A stretch of 64,000 nucleotides of DNA from positions 7,514,734-7,578,733 of the forward strand of contig CP136061.1 in NCBI GenBank assembly GCA_032622095.1. Direction: 5' to 3'. Positions 32,819 to 45,590 of the stretch are shown piece after piece. Numbering within the stretch: position 1 is the first letter of the stretch; each line of letters begins with the position of its first letter. The notes under the pieces were generated by a model. That model saw only the letters and a list, made by a program, of their open reading frames with translations, searched no databases and had not been told where the DNA came from. The translations under genes were made by a program, and so were the position numbers. The DNA is from Siphonodentalium dalli (lineage: Eukaryota; Mollusca; Scaphopoda; Gadilida; Siphonodentaliidae).

Positions 32819-34575
32819 CATCTTTTGCGAGCACCCCACCTTTTGCTGATTGTGTGCCTGGAATTGAGCTTGACATCATTTTAAGGAAGACTGGGGAAAC
32901 GTTTCTGTGTTCCAAGTAGTTACTTATGTCGTCGGGTGTTGTTCTGGTGCAGATTCTGCCCAGGAAGAATAACCTTTTTTTGTTTCTTCGCGCGGCAGGG
33001 ACACCGGCAAAACCGGACTCAAACTCGTGTGTTTCTCTATTGGAGTTGTCTGGAGCGTCTTCATCTGAGACAACTTCACCGACAAGCGGATCCATGTCAT
33101 CGGGAACCATGTCCTGCGTTTGTATGCTTGGTGGAATCCCGTTGGTTGGCGAAATCTGTGACGACACTTACACTGTTCACAGACTTCAGAATGTCAGCTA
33201 TTTTACTAATGTCTAGCTGTGTAGCCAGTGTTTCGGGTTTAGACTGTTCAATCCGTCGCGAGGCTGTGTCGACACTAATCATTGTGTATGGCGTTGAAGA
33301 ACGAAGGGCAGCGACCTTCTCAGCAGACGAGGGTGATGTTATATTCTGAAGCAGCGGCTCATTATTAACAGGAGATACCACAGACTTTAACGACTGTGTG
33401 GATGAAGCTGGGACAGCTTGTGATTGCTGCTCTTTAACGAATTCCTCAAGGTCACAATATTTCGACATCATGTGTGCAGCAAAAAATTCGAATACAGCAC
33501 CAAGGCGTTTCTCAATGTTGTCAACATTCACCTGTGTTAGCTTATTCAGCTCTGCACAACTCCTAGAAACGGAATTCAGTTTCAATTTGAAAACATCGGA
33601 CTTAACACTGAATTTTGAGATAGCGCTGGTTTTCTTGTTAATCTTTTTGTCTATCTCCTTGACCAATGCATCGTGAGAATCTTTATTGTTCTCGATGTCG
33701 ATTTTGGCAAGCTTGAGTTGGTTTTTCAGATTGTCAATACCAAGACATTTATCGTCTTGAATTCGATGAAATGCCAGACTGAGTTCTTCGTATTTATTTG
33801 AAAGTTCCTTCTGCGACGCCGATTTGGCAGCGTTTGCAGCTAGTTCTCTCGCAGATGACTTCTGAAGATCATTAATATCTTCATTAATTTTGGTTTGCGT
33901 GGATTTGATCCCCCGTATATCCGATTCTATTTCTGATATACGTCGACTGCAATCAGATTTGTCGGAAAGTATGTTTGTTTTCATAATCGTCAGTTCAGTC
34001 AGAACATTAGCCAACTGATCTTGTAGACATGTTACGTCGCATGGACACGAAGGGTTGGCATTGTTCGATTGTGTTGAGATCGATTCACCTCGTGCAACAT
34101 GTTTCGTCAGAGAGTCGCGCACTTCTTCAAATGAGCCGCCAAAGAGGAGTTGAACTAGACCATAGATGTCTCTAGCAAGTCTATTTTCGATTGGAACACC
34201 GGTCCCGCGTTTCCGTTGTTTCGGTCTGTAAGACTGGAGATCGGGAACATGCTTGAGAGTTTGATCAAAAGCGTCGTCGCGAATGCTTTGTAATTTTGCG
34301 ACATCTGTAACTTTGAAGACAAGGGAAGATATGAACCTCTCTTTCGGGAATATCACCGTCGGGCTCCAATCGTACGGTCCACTCCCCGTGAACTGTTCAA
34401 ATGGATCAGAGTTCGTAGTTGAAACAGGTGGCGAGTCTGGTTCACACACATTTGGACAAGGTAAATTCCTTGCCGCAGAGTCACTCATGCTCTGAAGGAC
34501 CATGTAGGTTTTGCCATCTACATTATTGATAACATTTGTGTGGGTAGCTTGTGAATCCATAGTATCCGTGTACAT
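32787..34575 (-). pseudogene. LINE ORF1, coiled-coil protein, frameshifted
   Basis: The first 492 codons (34575-33097) have a low-complexity N-terminus followed at about residues 190-330 by a long predicted coiled coil (heptad-rich: SRRISEIESDIRGIKSTQ..., KELSNKYEELSLAFHRIQ...). A one-base shift at about 33165 moves the rest into another frame (33167-32787), which carries KKRLFFLGRICTRTTPDDI and SNYLEHRNVSP, resembling the RRM-like domain that follows the coiled coil in many LINE ORF1 proteins. ORF1 proteins bind the element RNA as trimers. The 3' end appears to be deleted: the frame runs directly into the endonuclease region of ORF2. Confidence 0.7.
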
Positions 34576-35295
34576 CTGCGCACCTGTTGCATATATTCGT
34601 TAGACCACAAGTGCTAAAGTCGGCACAGACACTGGATATGAACACCATTCAATAAGAGGTGTCACTGATGCAGACCAGTTTTTTGTCTCTCGTGGTCCTA
34701 TTGGCTGCAACCAATTTGTCCGGCTGTCACACTATATGTATTTTAATTGGTCACAGGTAGTGGGTTCTCCCAAATGACATCGACCTTGGGTCTGTAGTCA
34801 TGACCAGTTAGTCCAGTTTCATCTCAGAGTATACAGCGTACCGATATGTCTATCGTCAGTCATTGATTGGATACATTCACAATCATTGCTTGTTGTTCAC
34901 ACCTGTCTGGACGACCGATGGTGCAGTGGAATATTGACGTCCTCTCACTGATTAACCGAGCTTGGTATTTGTTGTTCACACCTGTGGGTCTTGCAGTGGA
35001 GGTTCGTTCTTCAATGGACGCATGGGCTGAGCCAATCAATACGTGGGCAATATGGCGGTGTAAACATACTTCGGAAAGTGTCTAGAGATGTGAGAATGGG
35101 TCAACTTTCAGTCTCAAAAACTCACAGTTCGTATTCTAGAATAAAGAATAGTCCATAATTTCCGTAACATGGTTAGAGTTTCCATCACCGAATTATATCC
35201 ATAGCCCAACAGAAAGCGTATTATATCTGTAATTAGCGATAACTTTGAGAGCAATATAAGCACGACCGTCGGTCAGGACCGATAACTCTCTCTCT

Positions 35296-38200
35296 CCCCG
35301 TTTGCGCGGAGTTTGAAAAGATGGGAAAAGTCGCGTGCGGCGATCTGAATAAACCGATTTTTTTGTGGTACAATTGGAAAAAGTAGAATTGTACCACAAA
35401 AATGGAACGAGATAGCCATGGTAACTCGGGCCACTGCCCAATCAGGACATGGCTTTTAAGCATAGTTAGGCAGGGTCGTATTACAATACACATTTAATGT
35501 TATTTTTTCACCTCTTTATGTCTGAATCGTACACCTTATCTGAAATATTCGTATAAGCATATATGCTTCAGCACCCGTCGGTCAAAGTTCTTGAGCAGCC
35601 TACGCCATCTATGTTTTACTGTTGGCCTGTCGTGCGCCTTGCTGACTTCCTGTACAATTAGTCATGGGAGTTAGTGTGGCTCAATACAGACTAACAATTG
35701 GAATATTTCATGGCATTTATCTACACATAACACATAAGCCAATTCGTTTGCGTCCACTAGCTTTTCATAATGTGATAGTAGCATTTCTGGCATTTACTCT
35801 TCTTGCTCTCGCTGGGGATATACACCCGAACCCAGGTCAGTTAGACGCCCCGTTACCACCTCCATCTCCATTATTCATTGTAACGTAAGAAGCATAAGAA
35901 ACAAAATTCATAAGATTTCAGATGTTATCGATGACTATGATATTCTATGCTTTACTGAATCTCATCTTGATGATAATTATCCAAATGAAAACTTGCTTAT
36001 CTCAGGTTTCCAATTCCAACACTTGTAGTGATCATTGTAAATATATGTGTTAATTGCTTTTTTTCCTCTGTTCTCACCCAACTGTTCATTTATCTTCTAA
36101 TCATGCTCTGTATCTCTTCCTCTCACTTAATCTTAACTTCCACTTCTCACTGAACACTATATGTAATCTATTCTCCTCTGAGGAGATGGCTCTATATAAG
36201 CATCTGATGCTTGTTGTAAAATTCTCTTCCTCCCTTCTTGTCTTCTATTCATACATGTGTCATGTTTTATAATTATTTAATTTTGGGAAGAAATAAAATA
36301 TTGTTTAAACCAGGTTTCCAACACCCAGTACGTAAAGATCGAAATATGTACGACGGTGGAATCATAGTATATTTTTCAGATTAAATTCCATACAGAGAAA
36401 TGTCTGGTTTGCAGTTTAATAATGAGATTCTCTGGTTTGAAGTAGGATCTGTAGACAAGTTTTTACTATGTGTTACCTACAGGTCCGATAGGGAATGTTT
36501 AAATAACTTTTGGGAACTGCTGGATGACAAAATTGGAGAAGCATTAGATATTAACCCATCAGTTGTTGTCGTTGGCGACTTGAATTGTAATCATCTGTTG
36601 ATACGCGATAACCCACTACAGACCATAATTAAAAATATGTCGGCATGTCTAACGTCATTAAAGAACCAACACGAGTAACGTCAACGTCACAAACGCTCTT
36701 AGACCCCATAATTATCTCTGAAGCGTTAACAGCGATGAACCCCTCCATTGTTGACCTTGAAGTTTCTGATCACTATGCCACGTCTGTAGAATTAAAACGG
36801 ACACCCGGGTGACACAAGCCTACAAAAGAATAGTGTGGAATTATTCTGCTGCCGACTTTACAGGCTTAAATAGAGAAAATTAGAAACTAACTGGTCCGCT
36901 TGTCCTAATAATGAAGCAAACTGTTTTGACATCAACGAATCTGTTGAGCATTTCAGATATAAGTTTCTGAAGATGATCGAATCTTTCATACCACGCCGAG
37001 ATATATTGGTACGTAGAAATGATACCGTGATTTGATAGCAGTCAGAAGACTAATCCGCCAACGCGACAGCTTTAGAACAAAAGCTCTAAAATGTAATACG
37101 AGTTTCAGATGGTCGAAATATAAGAAAGCTCGAAATCAAGTGAATGAGGCAAAGAAACACGCAAAAAATGAGTATATGACCCACTTTGATGAATCTCTTG
37201 TTATGAATAATAACCCAAAACAGTTTTGGCATGTTGTTAAAACATTTATGGGTAAAACTTCTAACCAAGGAATCCCGCCTCGCCCATATACAAACATATG
37301 TTCTGCGATGACAAAGACAAAGCTGAAATTTTAAATAGTATTTTTGTTGCCAATAATTCATTAGGAATGAAAGTGAAATGTTTACCGAATTTTGTTGAAC
37401 GAACCGATGAAGTTATCACTGAAATACCGATTAATGAGTAAAAAATTTCTAAAATTTTGAAAGATCTACCAACGAAAAAAGCTTGTGGGTCAGATGGTAT
37501 TAGTCATCGCATGCTTAAAGAAACACTGATACTGTATGCAAACCATTTAGTATACTATTTCAGAAATCGATAGACCTTTGTCAATTCCCAGATGAATGGA
37601 AAAAAAGCGGATGTTATACCTCTTTTCAAAAAAGGTGACCAAAAAGATTGTAATAATTATAGGCCAGTCTCACTTCTGAGCGTTCTCGGTAAAATATTAG
37701 AAAAAATTATCCATAATGAATTACTTGAGCATTTACAAGAAAACAACTTGTTGTATGATTATCAGTCTGGGTTCCTTCCTAAACATAGTACTGAATATCA
37801 GCTAATTGAAATAGTTCATAGTATTGCAGAAGCACTAGATGAAGGATGTAATACTCCTTTAATAAATGAGTTATCCCATCCATTATTTAGATATCTATTG
37901 TAATTGTATGTTATTTATTCTGATGGATGTTCAGAAATTGAGCAGACGACGTACATGCGTAAATATAACAGATGAGGAGAATGAAAATGTTCAGATAATT
38001 AAACATGCAATACATCGATCTTCATGGAAATATTGGTACATTTCTTCTCATGAGTAGACTATCCATACCGTATACGGATCCATTGTGCTTTTGATACTTA
38101 CCTCTTTGATGTTGGTTACTGTAGACAAGTTTTTGAGCTTGTGATCGTGCAAGGCCTCACGGGGTCCGTTATCGGCCCTCTCCTATTTTTGCTCTACATT

Positions 38201-39825
38201 AACGATATAGCCGATAGTATGGAATCCAAAACATGTCTCTACGCAGATGATACTTGTCTAATGAAGAATAGTCCTGACCTAAATACACTTGAAATTTCAC
38301 TGAATAATGATATGATTAAGTTAAGCAATTGGTCGAGGCAATGGATGGTGAAATTCAATCCATCAAAAACCAATCTTATGTTTTTTGGAAGTTTCCCTGA
38401 AAATACTAGGCCCGTGGTTAAATTCAATGGTGAAGTCCTGGAATACACCACAATCACAAGCATTTAGGCATTGAACTGCAGAGTGATCCCAAATGGAATA
38501 TGTGTATTGACAACACGTGTAAACGTGCTAATGCGAGACTGTCCCAAATAAGGAAACTTAAATGTATACTAAGCAGAAAGACGTTAGAAACAATGTACTT
38601 GACATACGTGAGACCATTTCTCGAATATGCAAGTCCAGTGTGGTTTGGCGCTCCGAATTACCACCTTAAAAACCTTAATGATATTCAGTTAGATTCAGCC
38701 AGAATCATGACTGGTTGCACTCGTTCTGTATCAGATTAATGACTGAGGTAGGTTGGGATAGTTTAGAGGACAGAAGAACCATTAAACGGTTATCCACCCT
38801 TCACAAGATAATAAATAATAATGCACCTCGTTACTTAAGCACCATCTTGCCCGAACGTTTCAGAGATAGGACCGATCGAGAATCAAAATATGCTTCTGAT
38901 TTCATTATCATTCGCTGTGACTCTGCAAGGTTAAAATCCACTTTTTTCCCTGTCTGTATAAAGGAATGGAACTCCATTAAATTAACTATTCGCAATCTCG
39001 CCCATGATGAATTCGCGAAGCACTTGAAACATATGTACTACGCGGGTACAAGGTTAAAGCCACCTTTGTATTTCACAAATGGGAGTCGTTATTTTAATAT
39101 TATTCACACGCAACTTCGATGTAAATGTAGTGGCCTACAGTCTGATAAATTACGTAATCATATCTCAGATTCCGCAACATGCTTGTGTGGCTTCCGGGAA
39201 GAAAATGCTAATCATTTTTTCTTTGAATGTAACCATTATGCCGAATCTCGGCTAAGACTTAATAATCTTATGCAATATATTATTAACTCTGTAGACATAT
39301 TTCTTTATGGGAAACCCGAACTAACTTATACGGAGAATAGTGATATTTTTAAGCTATACACTCGTATATTAGAGATTCCGGTAGATTTGAGAGAACCTAA
39401 CACTTTGCGATACCATTTTACACTTAAAATCTACTTATAATAGAATATATTCTATATGTTTACCCTGTTTCCTATGTAATATATATCCCAGTTATTCCCC
39501 TGTTATGGCACTGAATAATCGATACATGCTGTACTATCGTATATTTACTTGTTGCAGCGGAATGAACACACTCAACCCATCTCGTCACTGTACCGAACTT
39601 CCGATTCTACTCCACAATTTCCATTCTGTTTAATTTTTTTCATATATTGTTCATTACATGTATGTATATTATATACCTTGTGTTTGTTCGTCTTTAGTGT
39701 AAAATTTGTCAGTGTATTATACTAGGGAGAGAAGGGTATTCTAAGTGATTACAACACTTGTCCTCCAATCCCTTTTGTCATAAACCAATTTATGAACAAA
39801 TAAGATATGTTTAAACTAAACTAAA
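35296..39825 (+). pseudogene. Sense LINE (CR1-like) with broken ORF2
   Basis: From 5' to 3': the LLALAGDIHPNPG leader frame (35664-35888), endonuclease (ILCFTESHLDDNYPNEN, then after a 297-bp insertion RNMYDGGIIVYF, VVVGDLNCNHL, SDHYATSVEL), linker (KQFWHVVKTFMG), reverse transcriptase (KACGSDGISHRML, ADVIPLFKKGDQKDCNNYRP, YDYQSGFLPKHST), an altered stretch at about 37843-38130 where the first catalytic motif should be, then GSVIGPLLFLLYINDIA, YADDTCLM, the thumb, and a C-terminal CxCG...H...C zinc motif (CLCGFREENANHFFFEC). Many stops and frameshifts break it. The 3' end is AT-rich and stops near ATATGTTTAAACTAAACTAAA (about 39825). The CR1-like class is inferred from the leader and tail. 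Confidence 0.8.
36014..36310 (+). mobile_element. 297-bp short retroelement inserted in the LINE, with 11-bp target duplication
   Basis: CAGGTTTCCAA occurs at 36003-36013 and 36311-36321. Removing one copy and the insert restores the endonuclease frame (ISGF-QHPVRKDR). The insert is T/C-rich and ends AAGAAATAAAATATTGTTTAAAC, like the 3' tail of a LINE, so it is probably a 5'-truncated LINE or a SINE-like element. There is no coding sequence. Confidence 0.85.
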
Positions 39826-40505
39826 TAGAAATAAATGTAATTATATGCTAATTCAACCAGAAAATAATGATCCAAAATGGAAAGAGTTAAAATTATATAT
39901 AAACACAGCTGAACTAAACAGAGTAGGGAATATATATGAAGAAACATCCTTGAAATTTTTGGGCATTAATATCGACGAGAATATCACGTTTAAAAAGCAT
40001 ATTTCAACTGTATGCTCTAAGATGGCTCGAGCTATTTATTGTACACGTATCAACAAAGTTAAAAAGTTCTTCCCCGGTGACGCACTGCAAACTCTATGTT
40101 ACACACTTATCGACATTCATATAGTATAAGTCATTCAGGTATGGGGCCATGCGGCGACCACAAACAAGATATTTGTATTGCAAAAAAGGACGATTAGAAC
40201 AATAATCAATGCTAGAGACCATAGTCACACAGAACAAAACAAACAAAATTACATTCTAAAATTCAGTGACATTTATACATACCAAACGTCAGTATTCATG
40301 CATGACTGGGCTTATAATAGAGCCAGGAACCTTCAAAAACTCATTCGGTATTAAACTAGGAACCAACAGCAGACAGGCAGCCGCAGGAAACATTAGACCA
40401 AAAGCAACACCAAGAACATTTTCAGAAAATCTCCCAGAACATTCTTTTATATTATAATGTATTATTGTATAATGTATTGTGAATTAAAATATTATTCTAT
40501 CATAT
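39826..40505 (+). pseudogene. 5'-truncated second LINE, RT thumb region
   Basis: A frame at 39845-40129 reads LIQPENNDPKWKEL, then TSLKFLGINIDENITFKKHI and FPGDALQTLCYTLI, the FLGI.ID..L.F..HI signature after the RT palm of many invertebrate LINEs. After a stop the similarity continues (VIQVWGHAATTNKIFVLQKR, then RTIRTI). It differs in sequence from the LINE directly upstream, so it is a separate, truncated insertion. The 3' part (about 40440-40500) is AT-rich. Confidence 0.7.
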
Positions 40506-40549
40506 CTACTACAAATAAACACGGTTAAATATTATGAACAATTGTGTAG

Positions 40550-40792
40550 ACTTCGAATCATTCATTAGATATTGATAAAGGTAAACCCAAACGCCCGCCG
40601 ACGCCAGCTGATGAGCGGATATACAAATGTGTATTGCTAACTCAGTGGAAGACGAAAGGCATTTTGTTTTCCACTGTGCCAAATATGATAACTTAAGAGA
40701 AAAATATCTTCGAAGAACTTAATAATAAAAGTAACGCATTTCCAGGGGCCATAACATCTCAAAATTTCTATACATAATGCGAAACTACCAAT
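40550..40792 (+). pseudogene. LINE C-terminal fragment with zinc-type motif
   Basis: In one frame (about 40632-40720) NSVEDERHFVFHCAKYDNLR is readable, the C.(N)xVEDExHFxFxCxxY motif found near the C-terminus of many invertebrate LINE ORF2 proteins. Stops and shifts surround it. It may be the tail of the fragment at 39826-40505 or of another element. The 77-bp satellite starts directly after it. Confidence 0.6.
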
Positions 40793-40829
40793 CATATCCG
40801 ATTAATGTGACCAATCGAGCTACCAAAGA

Positions 40830-43800
40830 CGTGATCCGTATATGCCGTAAATTTAGACATTAAATGGACAATACATGGCGTTTACATGAAATAAATTCCG
40901 TATTTATGTGATACGTATATGACGTAAATCTAGACATGAAATGGACAATACATGGCGTTTACATAAAATTAAGTTCCAAATTTATGTTATCCGTATATGC
41001 TGTAAATCTAGAAATAAAATAGACAATACATGGCGTTTACATGAAATAAATTCCGTATTTATGTGATACGTATATGACATAAATCTAGACAATAAATAGA
41101 CAATACATGGCGTTTACATGAAATAAATTCCGATTTTATGTGATCTGTATATGACGTAAATCTAGACATGAAATGGACAATACATGGCGCTTACATAAAA
41201 TTAAGTTCCAAATTTATGTTATCCGTATATGCTGTAAATCTAGACATTAAATGGACAATACATGGCGTTAACATGAAATAAATTCCGTATTTATGTGATA
41301 CGTATATGACGTAAATATAGACATTAAATAGACAATACATGGCGTTTACATGAAATAAATTCCGTATTTATGTGATACGTATATGACGTAAATCTAGACA
41401 TTAAATGGACAATACATGGCGTTTACATCAAATAAATTCCGCATTTATGTGATACGTATATGACGTAAATCTAGACATTAAATAGACAATACATGGCGTT
41501 TACATGAAATAAATTCCGATTTTATGTGATCTGTATATGACGTAAATCTAGACATGAAATGGACAATACATGGCGTTTACATAAAATTAAGTTCCAAATT
41601 TATGTTATCCGTATATGCTGTAAATTTAGACATTAAATGGACAATACATGGCGTTTACATGAAATAAATCCCGTATTTATGTGATACGTATATGACGTAA
41701 ATCTAGACAATAAATAGACAATACATGGCGTTTACATGAAATAAATTCAGATTTTATGTGATCTGTATATGACGAAAATCTAGACATGAAATGGACAATA
41801 CATGGCGTTTACATAAAATTAAGTTCCAAATTTATGTTATCCGTATATGCTGTAAATCTAGACATTAAATGGACAATACATGGCGTTTACATGAAATAAA
41901 TTCCGTATTTATGTGATACGTATATGACGTAAATCTAGACATTAAATAGACAATACATGGCGTTTACATGAAATAAATTCCGATTTTATGAGATCTGTAT
42001 ATGACGTAAATCTATACATGAAATGGACAATACATGGCGTTTACATAAAATTAAGTTCCAAATTTATGTTATCCGTATATGCTGTAAATCTAGACATTAA
42101 ATGGACAATACATGGCGTTTGCATGAAATTAAATTCCGTATTTATGTGATACGTATATGACGTAAATCTAGACATTAAATAGACAATACATGGCGTTTAT
42201 ATGAAATAAATTCCGTATTTATGTGATACGTATATGCCGTAAATCTAGACATTAAATAGACAATACATGGCGTTTACATGAAATAAATTCCGATTTTATG
42301 TGATCTGTATATGACGTAAATCTGGACATGAAATGGACAATACATGGCGTTTACATAAAATTAAGTTTCCAATTTATATAATCCGTATATGCTCTAAATC
42401 TAGACATTAAATGGACAATACATGGCGTTTTCATGAAATAAATTCCGATTTTATGTGATCTGTATATGACGTAAATCTAGATATGAAATGGACAATACAT
42501 GGCGTTTACATAAAATTAAGTTCCAAATTTATGTTATCCGTATATGCTGTAAATCTAGACATTAAATGGACAATACATGGCGTTTGCATGAAATTAAATT
42601 CCGTATTTATGTGATACGTATATGACGTAAATCTAGACATTAAATGGGCAATACATGGCGTTTGCATGAAATTAAATTCCGTATTTATGTGATACGTATA
42701 TGACGTAAATCTAGACATTAAATGGGCAATACATGGCGTTTACATGAAATAAATTTCGTATTTATGTGATACGTATATGCCGTAAATCTAGACATTAAAT
42801 AGACAATACATGGCGTTTACATGAAATAAATTCCGTATTTTTGTGATACGTATATGACATAAATCTAGACATTAAATAGACAATACCTGGCGTTTACATG
42901 AAATAAATTCCGATTTTATGTGATCTGTATATGACGAAAATCTAGACATGAAATGGACAATACATGGCGTTTACATAAAATTAAGTTCCAAATTTATGTT
43001 ATCCGTATATGCTGTACATCTAGAGATTAAATGGACAATACATGGCGTTTGCATGAAATTAAATTCCGTATTTATGTGATACGTATATGACGTAACTCTA
43101 GACATTAAATAGACAATACATGGCGTTTACATGAAATAAATTCCGATTTTATGTGATCTGTATATGACGTAAGTCTAGATATGAAATGGACAATACATGG
43201 CGTTTACATAAAATTAAGTTCCAAATTTATGTTATCCGTATATGCTGTAAATCTAGACATTAAATGGACAATACATGGCGTTTGCATGAAATTAAATTCC
43301 GTATTTATGTGATACGTATATGACGTAAATCTAGACATTAAATGGGCAATACATGGCGTTTACATGAAATAAATTCCGTATTTATGTGATACGTATATGA
43401 CGTAAATCTAGACATTAAATAGACAATACATGGCGTTTACATGAAATAAATTCCGTATTTATGTGATACGTATATGCCGTAAATCTAGACATTAAATAGA
43501 CAATACATGGCGTTTACATGAAATAAATTCCGTATTTATGTGATACGTATATGACGTAAATCTAGACATGAAATGGACAATACATGGCGTTTACATAAAA
43601 TTAAGTTCCAAATTTATGTTATCCGTATATGCTGTAAATCTAGAAATAAAATAGACAATACATGGCGTTTACATGAAATAAATTCCGCATTTATGTGATA
43701 CGTATATAACATAAATCTAGACAATAAATAGACAATACATGGCTTTACATGAAATAAATTCCGATTTTATGTGATCTGTATATGACGTAAATCTAGACAT

Positions 43801-45590
43801 GAAATGGACAATACATGGCGCTTACATAAAATTAAGTTCCAAATTTATGTTATCCGTATATGCTGTAAATCTAGACATTAAATGGACAATACATGGCGTT
43901 TACATGAAATAAATTCCGTATTTATGTGATACGTATATGACGTAAATCTAGACATTAAATAGACAATACATGGCGTTTACATGAAATAAATTCCGATTTT
44001 ATGAGATCTGTATATGACGTAAATCTATACATGAAATGGACAATACATGGCGTTTACATAAAATTAAGTTCCAAATTTATGTTATCCGTATATGCTGTAA
44101 ATCTAGACATTAAATGGACAATACATGGCGTTTGCATGAAATTAAATTCCGTATTTATGTGATACGTATATGACGTAAATCTAGACATTAAATAGACAAT
44201 ACATGGCGTTTATATGAAATAAATTCCGTATTTATGTGATACGTATATGCCGTAAATCTAGACATTCAACAGACAATACATGGCGTTTACATGAAATAAA
44301 TTCCGATTTTATGTGATCTGTATATGACGAAAATCTAGACATGAAATGGACAATACATGGCGTTTACATAAAATTAAGTTCCAAATTTATGTTATCCGTA
44401 TATGCTGTACATCTAGACATTAAATGGACAATACATGGCGTTTGCATGAAATTAAATTCCGTATTTATGTGATACGTATATGACGTAACTCTAGACATTA
44501 AATAGACAATACATGGCGTTTACATGAAATAAATTCCGATTTTATGTGATCTGTATATGACGTAAGTCTAGATATGAAATGGACAATACATGGCGTTTAC
44601 ATAAAATTAAGTTCCAAATTTATGTTATCCGTATATGCTGTAAATCTAGACATTAAATGGACAATACATGGCGTTTGCATGAAATTAAATTCCGTATTTA
44701 TGTGATACGTATATGACGTAAATCTAGACATTAAATGGGCAATACATGGCGTTTACATGAAATAAATTCCGTATTTATGTGATACGTATATGACGTAAAT
44801 CTAGACATTAAATAGACAATACATGGCGTTTACATGAAATAAATTCCGTATTTATGTGATACGTATATGCCGTAAATCTAGACATTAAATAGACAATACA
44901 TGGCGTTTACATGAAATAAATTCCGTATTTATGTGATACGTATATGACGTAAATCTAGACATTAAATATATAATACATGGCGTTTACATGAAATAAATTC
45001 CGTATTTATGTGATACGTATATGCCGTAAATCTAGACATTAAATAGACAATACATGGCGTTTACATGAAATAAATTCCGTATTTATGTGATACGTATATG
45101 ACATAAATCTAGACATTAAATAGACAATACATGGCGTTTACATGAAATAAATTCCGATTTTATGTGATCTGTATATGACGTAAATCTAGACATGAAATGG
45201 ACAATACATGGCGTTTACATAAAATTAAGTTCCAAATTTATGTTATCCGTATATGCTGTAAATCTAGACATTAAGCGGACAATACATGGCGTTTGCATGA
45301 AATTAAATTCCGTATTTATGTGATACGTATATGACGTAAATCTAGACATTAAATGGACAATACATGGCGTTTACATGAAATTAAATTCCGAATTTATGTG
45401 ATCCGTATATGACGTAAATCTAGACATTAATAGACTATACATGGTGTTTACATGAAATTATATTCCAAATTTATGTGATACGTATATGACGTATATAAAT
45501 CTAGACATTAAATGGACAATACATGGCGTTTACATGAAATTAAATTCCAGATTTATATGATTCATATATGACGTAAATCTAGACACTAAA
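40830..45590. repeat. 77-bp satellite, about 61 copies, with higher-order structure
   Basis: The monomer CCGTATTTATGTGATACGTA followed by TATGACGTAAATCTAGACAT, TAAATAGACAATACATGGCG and TTTACATGAAATAAATT is 77-78 bp. Two main variants alternate irregularly: one with GTGATACG/GTGATCTG and one with AATTTATGTTATCCG...GCTGT. Rare variants recur far apart: TCTAGAAATAAAAT at about 41,009 and 43,641 (2,632 bp, about 34 monomers), and TCTATACATG at 42,011 and 44,024 (2,013 bp, about 26 monomers). This shows block duplication within the array. No coding. Confidence 0.95.

Larger units (their letters stand above)
29282..35295 (-). mobile_element. Antisense LINE, about 6 kb, decayed
   Basis: Reading on the minus strand: a 5' region (35295-34576, no gene seen, with TTGTTCACACCTGT twice), ORF1 (34575-32787), ORF2 (about 32818-29756) and a 3' region (29755-29282) ending GAGGAATAAAAGTTATATATA, an AATAAA signal followed by a TA tail. 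It is flanked on both sides by the 633/653-bp direct duplication described separately. Several frameshifts and an internal deletion make it inactive. Confidence 0.75.

Noticed and set aside
42506-42718. Minus-strand frame in the 77-bp satellite
   Set aside because: It consists of three repeats of the satellite unit read through by chance.
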